Assembly (NCBI GenBank): GCA_022749755.1
Contig: CM040444.1
Location: 8,669,774 to 8,733,773 of the forward strand
DNA length: 64,000 nt
Direction of reading: 5' to 3'
From: Azadirachta indica
Taxonomy: Eukaryota > Streptophyta > Magnoliopsida > Sapindales > Meliaceae
The position numbers and the translations under genes were made by a program. Shown here one piece after another: positions 36,901-49,740 of this stretch. Position 1 is the first letter of the stretch; each line of letters begins with the position of its first letter. The notes beneath the pieces are model-generated. The model saw only the letters and a program-made list of their open reading frames with translations, was not told where the DNA came from and did not search any database.

Positions 36901-38612
36901 TTTTAATTTAATTATATTGTAATATTTTTAATAAATTTTTAGATATAAATTAAAATAAATAACCTTTAAATATTTGAATAATTTTATTTATATTTTAGTC
37001 CAAAAACAAACAGACCCTTCGCTTTATTACATTATTATATATCAACATTAAAACAAAAAGGCATGTCTTATCATAAAAAGATTTTTTTAATGTTAAAAAA
37101 CTTTTTTTAACTTTATTGAGAGAAAAACAAGCTTATATGAAATTACCAATCACATAATTAGTATAAACAAAATAAAATATATATATATTATGTTTACTAC
37201 AAATAAAGATAATAAATTTTTTATTTTTAAAATTTTTAATTGAAATTAAATTAAACTTTTGAATAAAAATATAAAAATATATCTAATTATCAATTATATT
37301 AATACCAACTTTAAATTTTGTTTAGATATTCTAATTTATGTCTCATCTACAATTTTTCTTTCATTTTTTCTAATTATTCAATTTAATATTTTAAATCTTT
37401 ATATATTGTGAATAATAGGGATAAATTGTTAAAATATAAAATTATATTCTAATTCATTATTTTACTAAAATCTAGAGATGAAAATGATAATATTACATTC
37501 AGCATAAGAGAAGCCTTAACTTACATATCAAGGAGAATCTAACAACTGAAGATAGCAATGGGCTGGGAACAGGTCAAGGACCCCAATCCCTAGCCCCGAC
37601 CCCTTTGTAAGCCTATTTGACTTCAACTCACATTAAATGAAAAAAAATTAAAGTTGTCCAAATTTAAACTCAAGACATAATATAATATATATATTCATTT
37701 CAGTAGTAGACCACTCTAAGTTAGTCATTAAAATGTGTAAATGAAATATATTTAATAAAAAAATATTTAATTTATATTATTATTAATATAAATTAACTTT
37801 TTATAATCTAACAATAATTTTTATATTTTTTTAATTAACTTTTTTATATATGAAATCACCATTTCACATGTAAAAAAAAATAATAAAATGAATATTTAAT
37901 TTTTTATACATTAATTGTTAAAATAAGATAAGAAAAAATTTATCCTAAAATTTTTTTATAATGTTAGAGAAAATATATTAAATCAATCTCAGATGTTTTT
38001 TTTTATAATTTTGCAAAAAAACATTTCGAGGGTGGTTGTGAAAAGGTGAAGATTTTCTTTACATTTAGAACTTTCCTTTTATTTATATATATATAACTAA
38101 GCATTTAGGATTTTAAAAATATAATAATTTTATGTAAAGGACTTAATTAATTAAATTAAAAAAGTAAAAGCTTTTTTGAAGGACATGATTGAATCTAATA
38201 CCCTCATAAAATTGACCATGCTTCCTATATATTGATTATGTATTCTAGGCATATAAACATTCTATTTGGTTAAAATTTTGGAATCTAAAATTTCAAGTTA
38301 ATTACCAGTTTCCTCTACATAGCTTGTGATTTGGGTTAATATTCGTAATGATTGCATTATGGAAAAGATTTGGATTTGATCTGGTGGAAGAGCTCTTTTA
38401 ATTTATCTTTAGGTATGTAATCATATTAATCATTTATCAAGAAGAAGAAGAAAAAGAAGATGTCTCTATAATCTTTCTACCATCCTCAAAGATGCAAGAA
38501 TATCCTCTATAAGATTCAAAAACTCTTTGATTAATATTTTGTCACTTAATTAATTGTTTGATTCTTTTTCATTTGTTTTTTGGGTTAAATTTTAAGTTAT
38601 TTTACCATATAC
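36901..38612. other. Non-coding AT-rich interval
   Basis: Includes a GC-rich hAT-like word cluster near 37558-37612 (GGGCTGGGAACAGG, CCCCGACCCC) and an AAGAAGAAG tract near 38440. No gene recognised. Confidence 0.45.
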
Positions 38613-40775
38613 TGTGAAAAAATTTGGACAAGACACGTGGCAGAATGTGAGCCTGTAATAATTCAAACTAACATCAGGTGAGACGAACAACCTTGCCATC
38701 ACCCTAATGCAAATAGAATAGCAGGTCAATTGAGAAACAAGTTGAAAGCGATTGGGTAAGACTTACGTTGAGTTGGGTTCCACGTTGTGTGTCAACAGAA
38801 TATTTGACATTGTCGTCAACAAATGCCCATGTGATTAGAAACTTTGGTACATAAGGAATCACTTATGTGACTAGAAACCCTAGAACATAAGGAAGCACCT
38901 GAGTAACCAGAAACCTTGGGACTTGAGGAATTGCCTACTTGACAGAAACTCTAGGATGTGCGGAAGCGCTTAAGTAACCAGAAATCTTGAGATGTGAGGA
39001 ATCGCCCATATAACTAGAAACCTTGGGACATGAGGAAACCTCAACCTATAACTCTAGTGTGTATAACAGACGTGGTCTAATATCATAGTGTGTAAAAAAA
39101 GGTTGAAATAATGCCCTTAACCTTGTGTAATGACGAGAGATGTGTATCAACTTGTTACAAGCAGGATACTGCTTAGTATTATAGCCTCGTTAATGAAAGA
39201 TCAAAGGTGTCTAAACGACTAGATCTTCTAGTGACTAGGTCAGCGCTACCCATGTTCTCGTTTAAGCCAATATTCTCACCCAAAATAACTTATGGTGAAG
39301 TACAAAACCAGAGCAGATAATCACTGAATATGACAAGGTGCGAAGTGTGCATTAAGCTAGGCAAAAGCTAGATAGCATAGTAAAGGCCAGTTGTGCATCA
39401 GAGGTGACCACTCCCTAGGTCAAAAGGGTTGACGAGGTCTTGCCATGTAGAAAGGAGCAAAATGACTTCTAGCCTTAGACCAATGAAAGATAACTACGGG
39501 GCATACATCCTTTGGATGAGACCAGAATCTCTAATCCCTACTTGCCACATGGCACCACCTAAAACCAATGGAAAGGTGCCATATAAATAAGGTTGTGTAG
39601 AATTAGGGCAATATACCTTATCCAATAATAACTTAACTCCTTCTCTTATCTAAAACCATATTTTTCACATGTTTAAGGTAGGTGAACATTGATTTTAATC
39701 ATCATTCGAGAAAGAAAAGAAACCCATTATCCAAGAAAATAATCTTTAGCATTTAGTTGTTTGTAAAATATACATTTCCAACATTGTTCTACCTTCATGA
39801 ATGTCACATGAGCGATTCATGAACCTTTCCCCTTTCCATTCCCTTGAAAATGTAGTAATGGGACTTGGTTATGGAATTTCTTTTTACACCTTGTTCTCTT
39901 TTTATTATTTCATTTCTAAATACATAAGAATGGCTATACCGATGCCCTTCAAACCTTACTTTTTGAAAAAGTCTGACTTAAGCATTGGGGGTTGTCAAAG
40001 TGATTACCTTCGTTTGACTTTTGTGTTATTTTGCAGGAGGTTTACAGGTTAAGGTAGTGGAGTTAAGAGTTCAAGTCAACTTAGAGGTTAGTGGTAATGG
40101 AGGAGGGTGCAGTGGACAAGTCGATTCATGGCTACTTCAACATGTAAAGAAGACCTTAGGCCAGTTGAACATCATTCTAGCTTCGAACCATGTGACCTAG
40201 TTCCCAAAACGAAGACTTGGTGTGACATCGTTGACCACGTCAAGAGTACTTATATCATCTTCAATAGGGGTGAGCAGAAAAATTGAGTCGAACTAGACCG
40301 AATCAGAATTGGATTAGAATTGACGTGTTCGGTCTGGTATTTTATATAATTCGGTCAGGTTTCGTTCTTAAAATAAAAAGCCAAAAATTTTCGGTAAGGT
40401 TTTGGTTTTGGTCCAAAAAATTTGAACCGAACCAGATTTATGATTTTTTAATATTTTTAAATATAAATGACATCGTTTTACTGTATTTTTATAAAACGAC
40501 ATTATTTTGTATACTGAAAAATTTTAAAAAAAATAATAAATTTACCTAAAAACTGAATTGATTCAAAAATCGGACTAATCAATTTGGTTTTAATCCAATT
40601 CTAATATGTAATCGGTTCGATGTGGTCTAGTTTTTTCTTTCATTCAGTTCGGTTCAGCTTCAAAAATTTGAGACTCGAAATTTTCAGGTCCAGTCCATTT
40701 TTTCAAAAATTCAGACCGTGCCCACCCCTAATCTCCAAGACCTAATGCGGGTCAAGTGAAATTCTTACATCAACA
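38613..40775 (+). repeat. 5' LTR of the 12.9-kb gypsy element
   Basis: 2163 bp including the MITE at 40265-40730, so about 1697 bp without it. It contains six units of a roughly 36-bp minisatellite (38850-39045; unit like TGACTAGAAACCCTAGGACA, then AAGGAAT). A TATA box is seen as ATATAAATAA at 39581-39590, absent from the 3' LTR at the matching site. It is followed by AGTACCGCCATCTATTG, a mutated form of the gypsy leader/primer-site type GGCGCCGTCTGTGG. Confidence 0.88.
40265..40730. mobile_element. hAT-type MITE, copy 2 (466 bp), in the 5' LTR
   Basis: Begins TAGGGGTGAGCA and ends TGCCCACCCCTA. Flanks are ATCTTCAA (40257-40264) and ATCTCCAA (40731-40738), an 8-bp target duplication with one difference. 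The 3' LTR at about 51478-51488 has a single ATCTCCAA and no insert, proving both boundaries. Same family as 4311-4762. The 88-codon ORF inside it is incidental. Confidence 0.95.
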
Positions 40776-42600
40776 GTACCGCCATCTATTGAAAATCATA
40801 TCAAAAAAGCCCCATTATAATTTGGGTGCTTATTCAAGGAGCCAATGCCAATGTTTAAAGTTGTGAAGAAAAGTGGCCGAGGATGCACATGAGAGCTTAG
40901 CCACGGCTCCTTCCCATCAAAGAGTTAAGTTCCCTAGAGATTGTTGAAAGTCAGAATGAAGGCAAAATGATGGCAAAATCATTTAAAAAGGAAAAAGGGA
41001 AAGGCAGTGGTAAAACGAGACCTTGATGCAGCAAAGGCGAAAGAGGTGAAATAGTGGGCTGAGACTATAGCTCAGTTCAACACATGATGTCTTATTTGCA
41101 TACAAACTTGGAGATCCCACCACCGTCACAACAAGGTACAAGGGACTAGGCAGAAAGTCACCCTATACAAGACCTCATCCAGGTCAGTTAACAAAGCCTT
41201 AGAAAAGCCGACTAGTGCGACTTAAGCCAACCCAACAAGTAACCATAGCCCACTTAACCTATAAGTTAAACTCAATAGTCTTTTAAGAGTCATTGTAGTG
41301 ATAAGAGGTTAAATGCAAGTAACAAAGGTAAGTCACTAAGAAGCTAGAAAGGTGGGTTAAGGCATAGGGATTTGAGGTACTCACTTATGGCCAAGCACCA
41401 AAAAGACTATGACCATGAGCCCCCCTATATAGAGGGTTTGAGAAGGCAACTGAAGGAAGTGCAAGTTGAGGTAAAAGAGCTTAGGGCGAGTAAAGCTAAC
41501 CCCGACCCTAAAAATTTATTAGATGACTTCAATGACTCTTTAGTGGATGAGGTCATAAGGGCTAGTTTATCAAAAAAGTTTAGCATGCCTCATATTAAGT
41601 TGTATTAAGGTCAAACTTACCCAGTTACTCACGTGGAGACGTTCTATGATCTGATGTTGGTGTTGGGAGTTCCAGATGACGTAATGTGCAAGCTGTTTCC
41701 TGCTATCTTGGCGGGACTAACACGGACATGATACAAGAAGTTGCCTTTAGGTAATGTACGAGTTTTTGTTACCTTCTCCAATAAGTTTGTTCAAAATTTT
41801 CAAGGAACTAAGCCACTAACTAAAGGCCCAACTAACTTATAGTACATCAAGCAAAGCAAGCAAGAACCTTTGAAAGATTTTGTCAATGATGAGATTTTGC
41901 AAATGCGAGTATACGAGGAAGTAGAGACCTTGTGCAACTTTTGGCATAACCTCCACACCTACCCATTATGGCTCTTCTTTAAAGAGTCGCCACCCACTTT
42001 TTATTAAGAGGCCTACCACAAACATATTTGATAAATAACCTTAAAGGAATAACGCAGTATCAAGTGAGAGTTTGAGAAGGCCAAAGAGCTCAATTTCAAG
42101 GCTAAGGATAAGAAAAAGGTAGAGATACAAACACATAAGTTAGGCCTGGACCTTAAGGGACCTTGTAAAGTCAGTAGGGATACCCCCCCACTTCGCTGCC
42201 ACTTACGCACGAGTCGCCATTAGGGTCAGCGTTACCTTGACCTTGACCTTCACTGAAGAGGGAGTAAATTCACACTGTGACGGGAGATGAAGGCTCTAAT
42301 CGACCTTTGACCTATCACCAACTAAACACTTCATGAAAAATGATATTTTATGCCATTCGGCAAAAGGGATTTTTGGTCAAACGTTTGAAGATGACCACCC
42401 CATCTAAAAGAAAGAATGCACATAACTACTACGACTTTCATGAGAAACACAGTCACAACAAGTCTGAGTGTTATGGCTTATGGGATCAAATTCAAAATTT
42501 GATCAACATTGGATATCTACAGGAGTTTTTGCTTGAAGTTAGAGGTAGAATGTGGAAGGCCTGGTAGCAAGGTGAACCATGAACCGAGCAAAACTAAGGA
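40776..42600 (+). pseudogene. gag of the 12.9-kb gypsy element
   Basis: The leader runs to about 41350. From about 41372 a frame gives IEGLRRQLKEVQVEVKEL (coiled charged segment). The capsid signature then follows through stops: HVETFYDLMLVLGVPDDVM, then FPAILAGLTRT, then SNKFVQNFQGTKP, with IKQSKQEPLKDFV at about 41850. A nucleocapsid-like block at 42415-42510 (NYYDFHEKHSHNKSECYGL) corresponds to the usual YCRFHxxHGHxTxxCxxL. The first Cys is replaced by Tyr, so zinc binding would be lost. Several stop codons are present. Confidence 0.85.
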
Positions 42601-43480
42601 AAGACTAGGGTGTAGACTAGGTCAGTACCATTAATAGAAGACCCACCATGGCTAGAGACTCTAACAAAACGAGAAAGGCTTATTCACGTGACCCCGCTCT
42701 AGTTTGTCACAGACATGAGGTCAACTTAACGAATGAACCATCAAAGATGCCTAAGACGGTCATGACCCTAACAATATTTACTGAGAAGGACGCTAAAGAT
42801 GTGGTATACCTACACAATGATGCATTGGTTACTACTCTCAAGGTGGCAAGAAAAGACATAGCCATAATTCTAATTAACACTAGAAACTTAGTGGACATCT
42901 TGTTTAAAAGTACTTTTGATAAGTTCGGGTTGACCTTGGCACGAACTCTGCAGGTGTTTACTTCGTTCAGTGGTTTCACGGGTGACTAGATGATGTCGTA
43001 GGGAAGCATCACCCTCCCGATGATAACAAGCGAAGAACCGTCCTAAGTTATCACCATGGTAGATTTTGTCATTGTGAACAAATATAGTTCCTATAACATC
43101 ATCCTCAGACGACCATTTTTTATGGCTACTAAAGGAATCATATCCACTTACTACTTGAAAATAAAGTTCCTAATAGGTGATCAGGTTAGAATTATTAAAG
43201 AAGACTAGCTAGTGACACAGAAGTATTACGCCTTGTTAGTAAAAGTGTGTCATTAGGTCATTACGTTGGACCCTCAAGAAATAGAACTGAAACAAAGAGG
43301 AGAGTCGATAGAAGACCTAGAAGTAGTTCTTATTATTGAAGGCGACCTCATTTGGGTTGTCAAGGTAGGAACAAGGTTGAGCCCTAAGGTTTGAGCTTCT
43401 CTAATCGCCTTCATTAGAGAATACTCCAATGTACTCTTATAGAATCACGAGGACATGTCGAGTATTGACCCAATAGTCAT
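42600..43480 (+). pseudogene. Aspartic protease region of the 12.9-kb gypsy element
   Basis: Opens with SKMPKTVMTLTIFTEKDAKD, followed by HNDALVTTLKVARKDIAIIL. The active-site segment reads INTRNLVDILFKSTF at about 42870-42920; the family has VDxGSSADILF, so the catalytic Asp-Ser-Gly is not intact. Then FTSFSGFTGD and, in another frame, ITMVDFVIVNKYSSYNIIL (about 43055-43110). Frameshifts are present. Confidence 0.82.
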
Positions 43481-44200
43481 TTCTCACTGCCTTAATGTGG
43501 ATCTTTTATATCACTAGGTGAGGCAAAAGAGGAGAGCTTTTAGCTAAGAATGTTACGAATTCATTGAAGAAGAGGTTGATGAATTGCTTTAGGTAGGATT
43601 CATACAGGAGTCTTGATACCCTGAGTGGGTGTTCAATGCGATCTTGGTGAAGAAAGCTAATGACAAGTGGCGTATGTGTGTCAATTTCACCAATCTTAAC
43701 AGATCGTGGCCGAAAGACTACTTCCTTCTTCCAAGGATAAACTAATTGGTTGATCCACAATTGAACATGAGTTGTTCAGCTTTATGGACGAATTCTCTAG
43801 CTATAACCAGGTCAAAATGCACACGTTAGATCAAAACAAGACCTTGTTTATCACTAAAAAGGGCCTGTTCTGCTACATAATAATGTTGTTTATCTTAAAA
43901 ATGCTGAAGCAACCTATGAGTGCTTGGTTAACAAGTTGTACAAAGAACAATTTGGCAAGACCATAAAAATCTATATTGATGACATGTTAACCAATTCTAT
44001 AAAAGTAGTTGACCATGTATCCCACATAAGAGTGACCTTTAGCATATTAAAAAGGTATTGGATGACATTAAACCCAAAAAAGTGTGCTTTTAGAATGTCA
44101 ACCAGAAAGTTTTTGGGTTTTATGGTGCACCAATCTTTTAGTGTTAGCCAAGCCCCAAGTCGAAGATAACCTCCTCATTCACCTCGCATCTCTACAACAA
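43420..44200 (+). pseudogene. Reverse transcriptase of the 12.9-kb gypsy element
   Basis: The RT N-terminal block reads SSIDPIVISHCLNVD, then VRQKRRAFS, then YPEWVFNAILVKKANDKWRM (about 43615-43680). FLLPRIN and LVD-like residues follow near 43725-43755. SFMDEFSSYNQVKMH begins at about 43780. The catalytic motif YIDDML is at 43972-43989. LNPKKCAFRMSTRKFLGFMV closes the domain at about 44135. At least three frameshifts separate these blocks. Confidence 0.9.
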
Positions 44201-44960
44201 CAATGAGCTCGATTTTAGTGGTGAAGAGGAAGGTAATGTATAGAAGCCTATACACTACATTGGTAAAACACTATTAGATGTTGAAAAACGCTATCCATGG
44301 CAAGAGCAACTCGCACTAGTTTTAGTGTTTTCCTCTCTGAGGCTATGACTTTACTTTTAGGCACATTTTATCATTATGGTCATTAAGCACCCCTTAAGGT
44401 AGATCTTACGTATGCCTGAAAGTTCTGAAAGGCTGGTCAAATAGCGGATTAAGCTGAGTGAGTTTGATATTCAGTATCGACCGTGCAACCCCATCAAGGG
44501 ATAAGCCCTTATTGATTTTATAACTGACTTTGCTAATGATGTAAGGGACCAAGGATCACATTCGGAGATGAATGAGAAAGTATAAATGAAAAATGTGGCA
44601 AAGTGTGTGTCGCAAGTGGATGAGTCAGTAAGCTTACAAAGAAATAAAGTGGGTGTTGTCATCACTAGCTCGAGTGGGGTAGAGATAAGGTATACACTGA
44701 GGTTCGAGTTTAAGGCTTCAAACAACGGAGTCGAGTATGAGGCACTGATTACAGGGCTAAAAATAGCTAAAAGCTTGGGTGCCAAAAGGTTAGAAGTTAA
44801 GAGCAACTCTTAACTCATAGTACACTAGGTCAGCGAAGATTACCAGGCTAAAGAAGACACCATGCTCACCTATTTGAGCAAGACCAAAGAATTGATGGCA
44901 CATCTCACTGCCAAACTTAGTTCTGGTTAACATGCAAACCAAGTCATCAATTGTATACTT
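44200..44960 (+). pseudogene. RNase H region of the 12.9-kb gypsy element
   Basis: After a damaged connection segment (EKRYPWQEQLALVLV-like words near 44280-44320 and KHPL near 44390), the longest frame is 44586-44813. It contains NKVGVVITSSSGVEI, FKASNNGVEYEALITGL and KSLGAKRLEVKSNS. These match the NNxAEYEALxxGLxxAxxLG signature of plant gypsy RNase H, with Val for Ala. YQAKEDTMLTYL follows at about 44840. Confidence 0.85.
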
Positions 44961-44999
44961 GATGTTGAGCAACTTATCAGAAGATAAGGAAGTTGTAAA

Positions 45000-46160
45000 A
45001 AAGCTAACAATTGTGTAGCTAGGTATTGATAGATGCGATACTGCTTTGAAGCGAGTACTCTATCCCTTTTTTATGATGCTTGCATCCAGACGAGGCTAAG
45101 TGCGTCATAAAGGAAATTCATATTGAAGTTTGTGGAAACCATTCTGGAGGTAAAACACTAGCATACAAAGCTTTGTGCTAGGAATATTACTGGCCTACCA
45201 TATAGGAAAACTTGAAGATTGTTTCGTGCACATGCATCCCTTGTCAAAAGCACACTAAGATGAACAGACTACCTTCTGAGAACTTGATCACTTTAAGCTC
45301 GCCGTGACCATTTACTCAGTAAGGAATTGACCTAATCGGACTGTTCTTAGTAGGATGAGGTCAAGCAAGTTTGCCATTGTTGCCATAAACTACTTCACCA
45401 AACGGGCTGAGGTAGAACCCTTGGCCAAGATTACTAAGAAAAAAACTACTGAATTTGATGAAAAGCTATTATGTTCCGATTTGAGAAACCTCGCGTGATT
45501 GGTATTAATAATGGGACGCAGTTCGACAACAAGGAGTTTCAAGGTTTTTACAAGAGGTAGAGAATTGAGAACTACTGTACCACACTAGCTCGTCCTTAAT
45601 TAAATGGGCAGGTAGAAGTAATAAATAAGGTGATTAAAGACCTACTAAGTAAGAGGTTAGGAGATAAAGCTTGGGTTGACTAGTTACCTGAAGTATTATG
45701 GGCCTACCGCAATATATACAAGATAGTTATTGGGAAAACACCCTACTCATTGGCTTTCAGTGCAGAGGCCGTAATTCTAGCAGAAGTTTGAATGCTCACT
45801 TTTAGAACTTTTTGCTTTGACAAGGTGCAAAATACAACCACCAAATATAGTGTTGGACCTTTTCGAGGAGAAGAGAGAAGAGGCTTAAGCTAGAGTAACA
45901 GCATATCAATAGAAAATTACTCTGTATTACAACTCTAAGGTTAAGTCCAGGAGTTTCAAGGAAGGTGACCTAGTCCTGATAAAGGTCACCCCTGATTTGA
46001 AATATGAGGGCTCCACCAAGTTCACCTAGATATGGGAAAGCCTATACTAAATTCAAAGAATTATCAAGATTAGTAAGTATAAGCTAATGCCCCTGGATGG
46101 ACTAGTAATTAAGTGTTCGTGAAATGCAGACCAACTTTGCAGATATTACCAATGACTAGG
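45000..46160 (+). pseudogene. Integrase of the 12.9-kb gypsy element
   Basis: Zinc-binding and core segments are seen in broken frames: YWP(T)I near 45190, C-x-x-C-Q-K near 45235-45252, VGINNGTQFDNKEFQ-like residues near 45500-45545, NGQVEVINKVIKDLL (about 45604-45648) and LPEVLWAYR (about 45685-45711). The second catalytic Asp (TDNGTQF in the family) is Asn here. The C-terminal region near 45950-46140 contains FKEGDLVL and KVTPDLKYEG in shifted frames. Not active. Confidence 0.85.
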
Positions 46161-46880
46161 TTAGGATTTCACTTGAGAAATATAGACTTTTGACATTTTC
46201 ATTTATCAGAAGGTTAATAATGTTCAACATTTCTGTTTTCTCTAATATTAGTAAGTTTTGACATAATACTTTTATTTTCTACATCTTCAGTTAGGGGGAA
46301 CCTAGTCCTGTGACTTTGTAGCTCTTAGTTATGAGGGCAATTTGAATTAAGCACCTCCGAAATGTGGTTTTCATTTGGTCCCCAATTAGGTCATGTATTA
46401 TGTTAATCATGTTCGTGAATTAATAAACGGATGTTTATCTTCGTTGTTCTAACTTGTTTATTACGTGATTATGTCATTGATTAATTATGACAATCTGTTA
46501 TGAGTTGAATATATGGAAAGACTAGGTCATTGTTGAGACCACGTTAGGTGTCGGTATAGTTGCATTAGTAAGACTCATCACCAAATTCAAACGTAAATAA
46601 ATGCCCTACAACGTTGAACATAATAGCGCGACAAGTAGGTATAAACATAAAGCATCACATACAAGCTAGATAACAAAATTTAAAACTAAACTTAGTGACT
46701 TAAAAGACAAAAAAAATGGAGCTTACCATTAGGGTGGCCCTACCGTCAAACCACACAAGTATATTTAAGATCCAACTAGGTTCCAATCAAGTAAACAAAC
46801 AAAAGTTTGTAAAGAAAATAAAGACAATAACAAGTTCTAGTTATGTGAACAAGAAATCAAGCTTAAATGGCTACGTTAGG
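46161..46880. other. Spacer between pol and antisense ORF
   Basis: Non-coding. Contains AGTTAGGGGGAACCTAGTCC near 46291. The 89-codon plus ORF at 46716 overlaps the antisense region and looks incidental. Confidence 0.5.
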
Positions 46881-48435
46881 GTCATCTCCTTCTTTGTCCT
46901 CACCCTGACCCTTATTGACATGCTTAGACATTGGAGGGAAAACTTCTACCTTGGGTTGTTGCATGGTAATAGGCTCATTTGGTAATGCGGTTGAGGAATC
47001 GGACTCGGGTTTCTGGAGCTTTACCAAGACCTCGTCCTAAGCAGCTAAGCTTTATGGAATACAAGTTCAACGAGGGATATTATATATGGATTTGGAACTG
47101 TGCTACTTGATAATAGTCTTTATAGCTCGACCCTAATGCTGCATCTAGTCGGGCCACCTTTTCACAAAACTTCTCAGCTTAAGCAACCTCGTCTTACAAC
47201 TAATCAAAAACTGAGTCCACTTCTTTCTATGCAAAGGCAAGTTTGTTGGTCAACCGATAGATTTTAGCATCTTTTTCCTTGGCCTCTGTTTGAAGGCGTG
47301 GGATCTAAGCTCGGGTTTTTTCCAAGCGCTCTACAAAGACAACATCCCTCCTGAGCTAATCTCTTTACGAAAACGTGAGTACAGAAGCCTGAGAATAAGA
47401 GCCTAGACAATGAATATAAAGTCTCAATACCAAGAAAATAAGATCAAGCTAGTTAGGTGGAAACCAAAACAAGGTCAGAGAATTTGAATACCTAGAGAGG
47501 CTCAATACCAAGAAATGGTCTCATATTGATGAGCTCGCTGACAATTACTACACCCATAGAATCCACTGTTGGTTATAGTGGGAAAAGTAGTGAGGAGGCT
47601 TCGATAAGATGATCACTTAATGATTAGCTCATTCCACCAAATGCATAAGAGGACCTTGTAAAGGTTTCATCTTCTTCAACCATTTAGAAACTCAACGTGT
47701 AAGCTCTTCAACTGTGGAAGCACTCGAATCCTAGGTCTTATAGAGCTTGGAAGATCCTTGACGTTGCTTTCTTTGCCACCTCTCTTCTAGGTAGATGTAA
47801 CATCTAAAAGTGCCAACAACATAACCAATGAATGATATAAAAGAAAGGAGGTGGTTAGGTAACTAGGTCGATGATGACTAAGGGTTCTTACCTCTTTTCT
47901 TACAAGTAATCGGGTCTACAACAACCAAGTCATCATCTGCTTCCTGCCATACGGTGTAAAGGTTAATCAAGCTTTTTTAAGATAGAGCCCTAAGCTATAT
48001 AAGAGCAAGCTTAAAGCACACAGAATCTTGATGAAAGCCTCAATCTAAGCTCTAAGTAGTGGCGTGAAAGCATAACCTGGTCAGCGCCATAGTTGTTAGG
48101 CAAGAAACCAGGACTAGGTAGAAAGAGCTCGATGGGCTCGGAAATGGCAAAATCTTTTTGCATTTGAGCCAAACCAACATTGGTCAAGGTGGTGGGATAA
48201 TGGTCGAGATAGAAGTAGGTGACACTTTGCAACACCCTTTATATGACATCTTGCACCTCTTCAGAATGGCCACCTTCATCAAATTCCCTATCTTTACTCT
48301 CCTTAACCTTAATTATTGCAGGAGTTTTTCCCCTTTTTCTTTCTGGAGATCGAGTTTGTAGTCGAGATAGATTTGAGGCCACCTCATTATGGCTTGACAC
48401 ATAGCTTTTCCCTAGGTGTCATTTTGCTTACTCAT
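46881..48435 (-). pseudogene. Decayed antisense ORF of the gypsy element
   Basis: On the minus strand, an open piece at 48235-48011 reads FAISEPIELFLPSPGF and then YGADQVMLSRHYLELRLRLS. It resembles the N-terminal domain of antisense-ORF proteins in Tat-type elements (a proline-rich P-x-P-G-F segment, then an A-G-L-R-F/L-P-L motif). Farther along, 47330-47080 reads VERLEKTRA, TEAKEKDAKIYRLTNKL and EKVARLDAALGSS, a coiled-coil stretch as in the C-terminal half of such proteins. Stops separate the pieces. Family role is unknown. Confidence 0.5.
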
Positions 48436-49740
48436 TACAAAGTCAACTTTTTTGTGACTAGAATTACTCTCTTTTAACAAAGATGAAGTAGAGTTGGAGT
48501 ATGAAGATTTCTCTGTCTTCTTTGCTTTATTCGTATAAGGAAAAAGAAAAACCCTCGGGAGAGTCATAGAAACAAGAATGTTCAAAAGAGAGAAATAATA
48601 GTGTGTAACACTATAGCAAACCTATAGCAACTCAATGTCGTTACAATAAACAGATTCAAGCATACAATATGTCAGTAAAGACAAAGAAAACAAGTTGACA
48701 AGGTTAAACGCAAGCTTAAACCTATTACGAAAATCAATAAACCCAACCCACAAAATAGTATGCTTCAAAGCATGAACAACCCAAAAAGAGATGACTTTCC
48801 ACTTGGGAATGGTTGCTAGGTGCATAAGAGAGTGAAGGAAAGGAAATCAATTAGGGCAGGTGTAGTTTATATTACCACTCACCATAAAAATTGCATTAGA
48901 CCTTATGTTGAATTAGGAGAATGAATGTTTGGATAACAAATGAAAGAACGTGAAAAAACAGTTGCACTGATAGGGAGGAATCCTAAGCCAAGGTAACCCA
49001 TAATAAAATAAAAAGCAGGGAAGGGAACAAGGGGAAATGCAAAGCAAAGCCAAGTATTAGTAGTGGCGCATTTTCCTAATAACCCAAATCCTCACAAATA
49101 GCTGCAGGGCTCAGATCGTCAAGCTCATATATGCCAAACAAAGACGAAGAAGAAAAAAGAGTTACCTGGTCAAGTGGGTTTCACATTCAAAGCGTCAGAA
49201 TGTGGTCTTGTCGACCTTTGTGTCACTTGATCAAAACGGCTAGAAAGGATAGTATAGTATCATAGAGAGATCGAAAAGTTGGCAAACCAAGGTTAACACC
49301 CAAGATTCGGTGAGAAAATGGCTGAGATAGTGAAAAGGAAAATTTGTGAGAAAGGGAAGGCATAGAATGTGAAAATTTGGTGAAAAAATAGAAAGGAGAA
49401 GTGAAAAGTAGGATTTGCTTCTTGATCTCTATGAGTTTTGACTTTTAAAATAGGTGGTCCACAAATAAGTGTTGAAAAACTTAGGATTACCTCTATAAAG
49501 ACGACAATGAATGAGCTTTCTATTTTTGGACTTATGCGGGCTTGTCAGAGCATAAACAAAGGGGAAAGTTTTGACCTTTTAACTTTGAGAGCTCCATGTG
49601 CTTAAGAAAATGATGCTATACCAAGTCAAGAAAGATTAGGTCTATTTAGTAAAGACATCGAAGTGACTAGGGGAAAAAGCAATGAGAAGTTTTTAATGCC
49701 TTCGACTGCATCTTACCATTAGAAGCTGTAAGACCTTTAT
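48436..49740. other. Region upstream of the 3' LTR
   Basis: Non-coding in both strands apart from short chance ORFs. Part may be the promoter side of the antisense ORF. No clear polypurine tract adjoins the LTR start at 49741. Confidence 0.45.
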
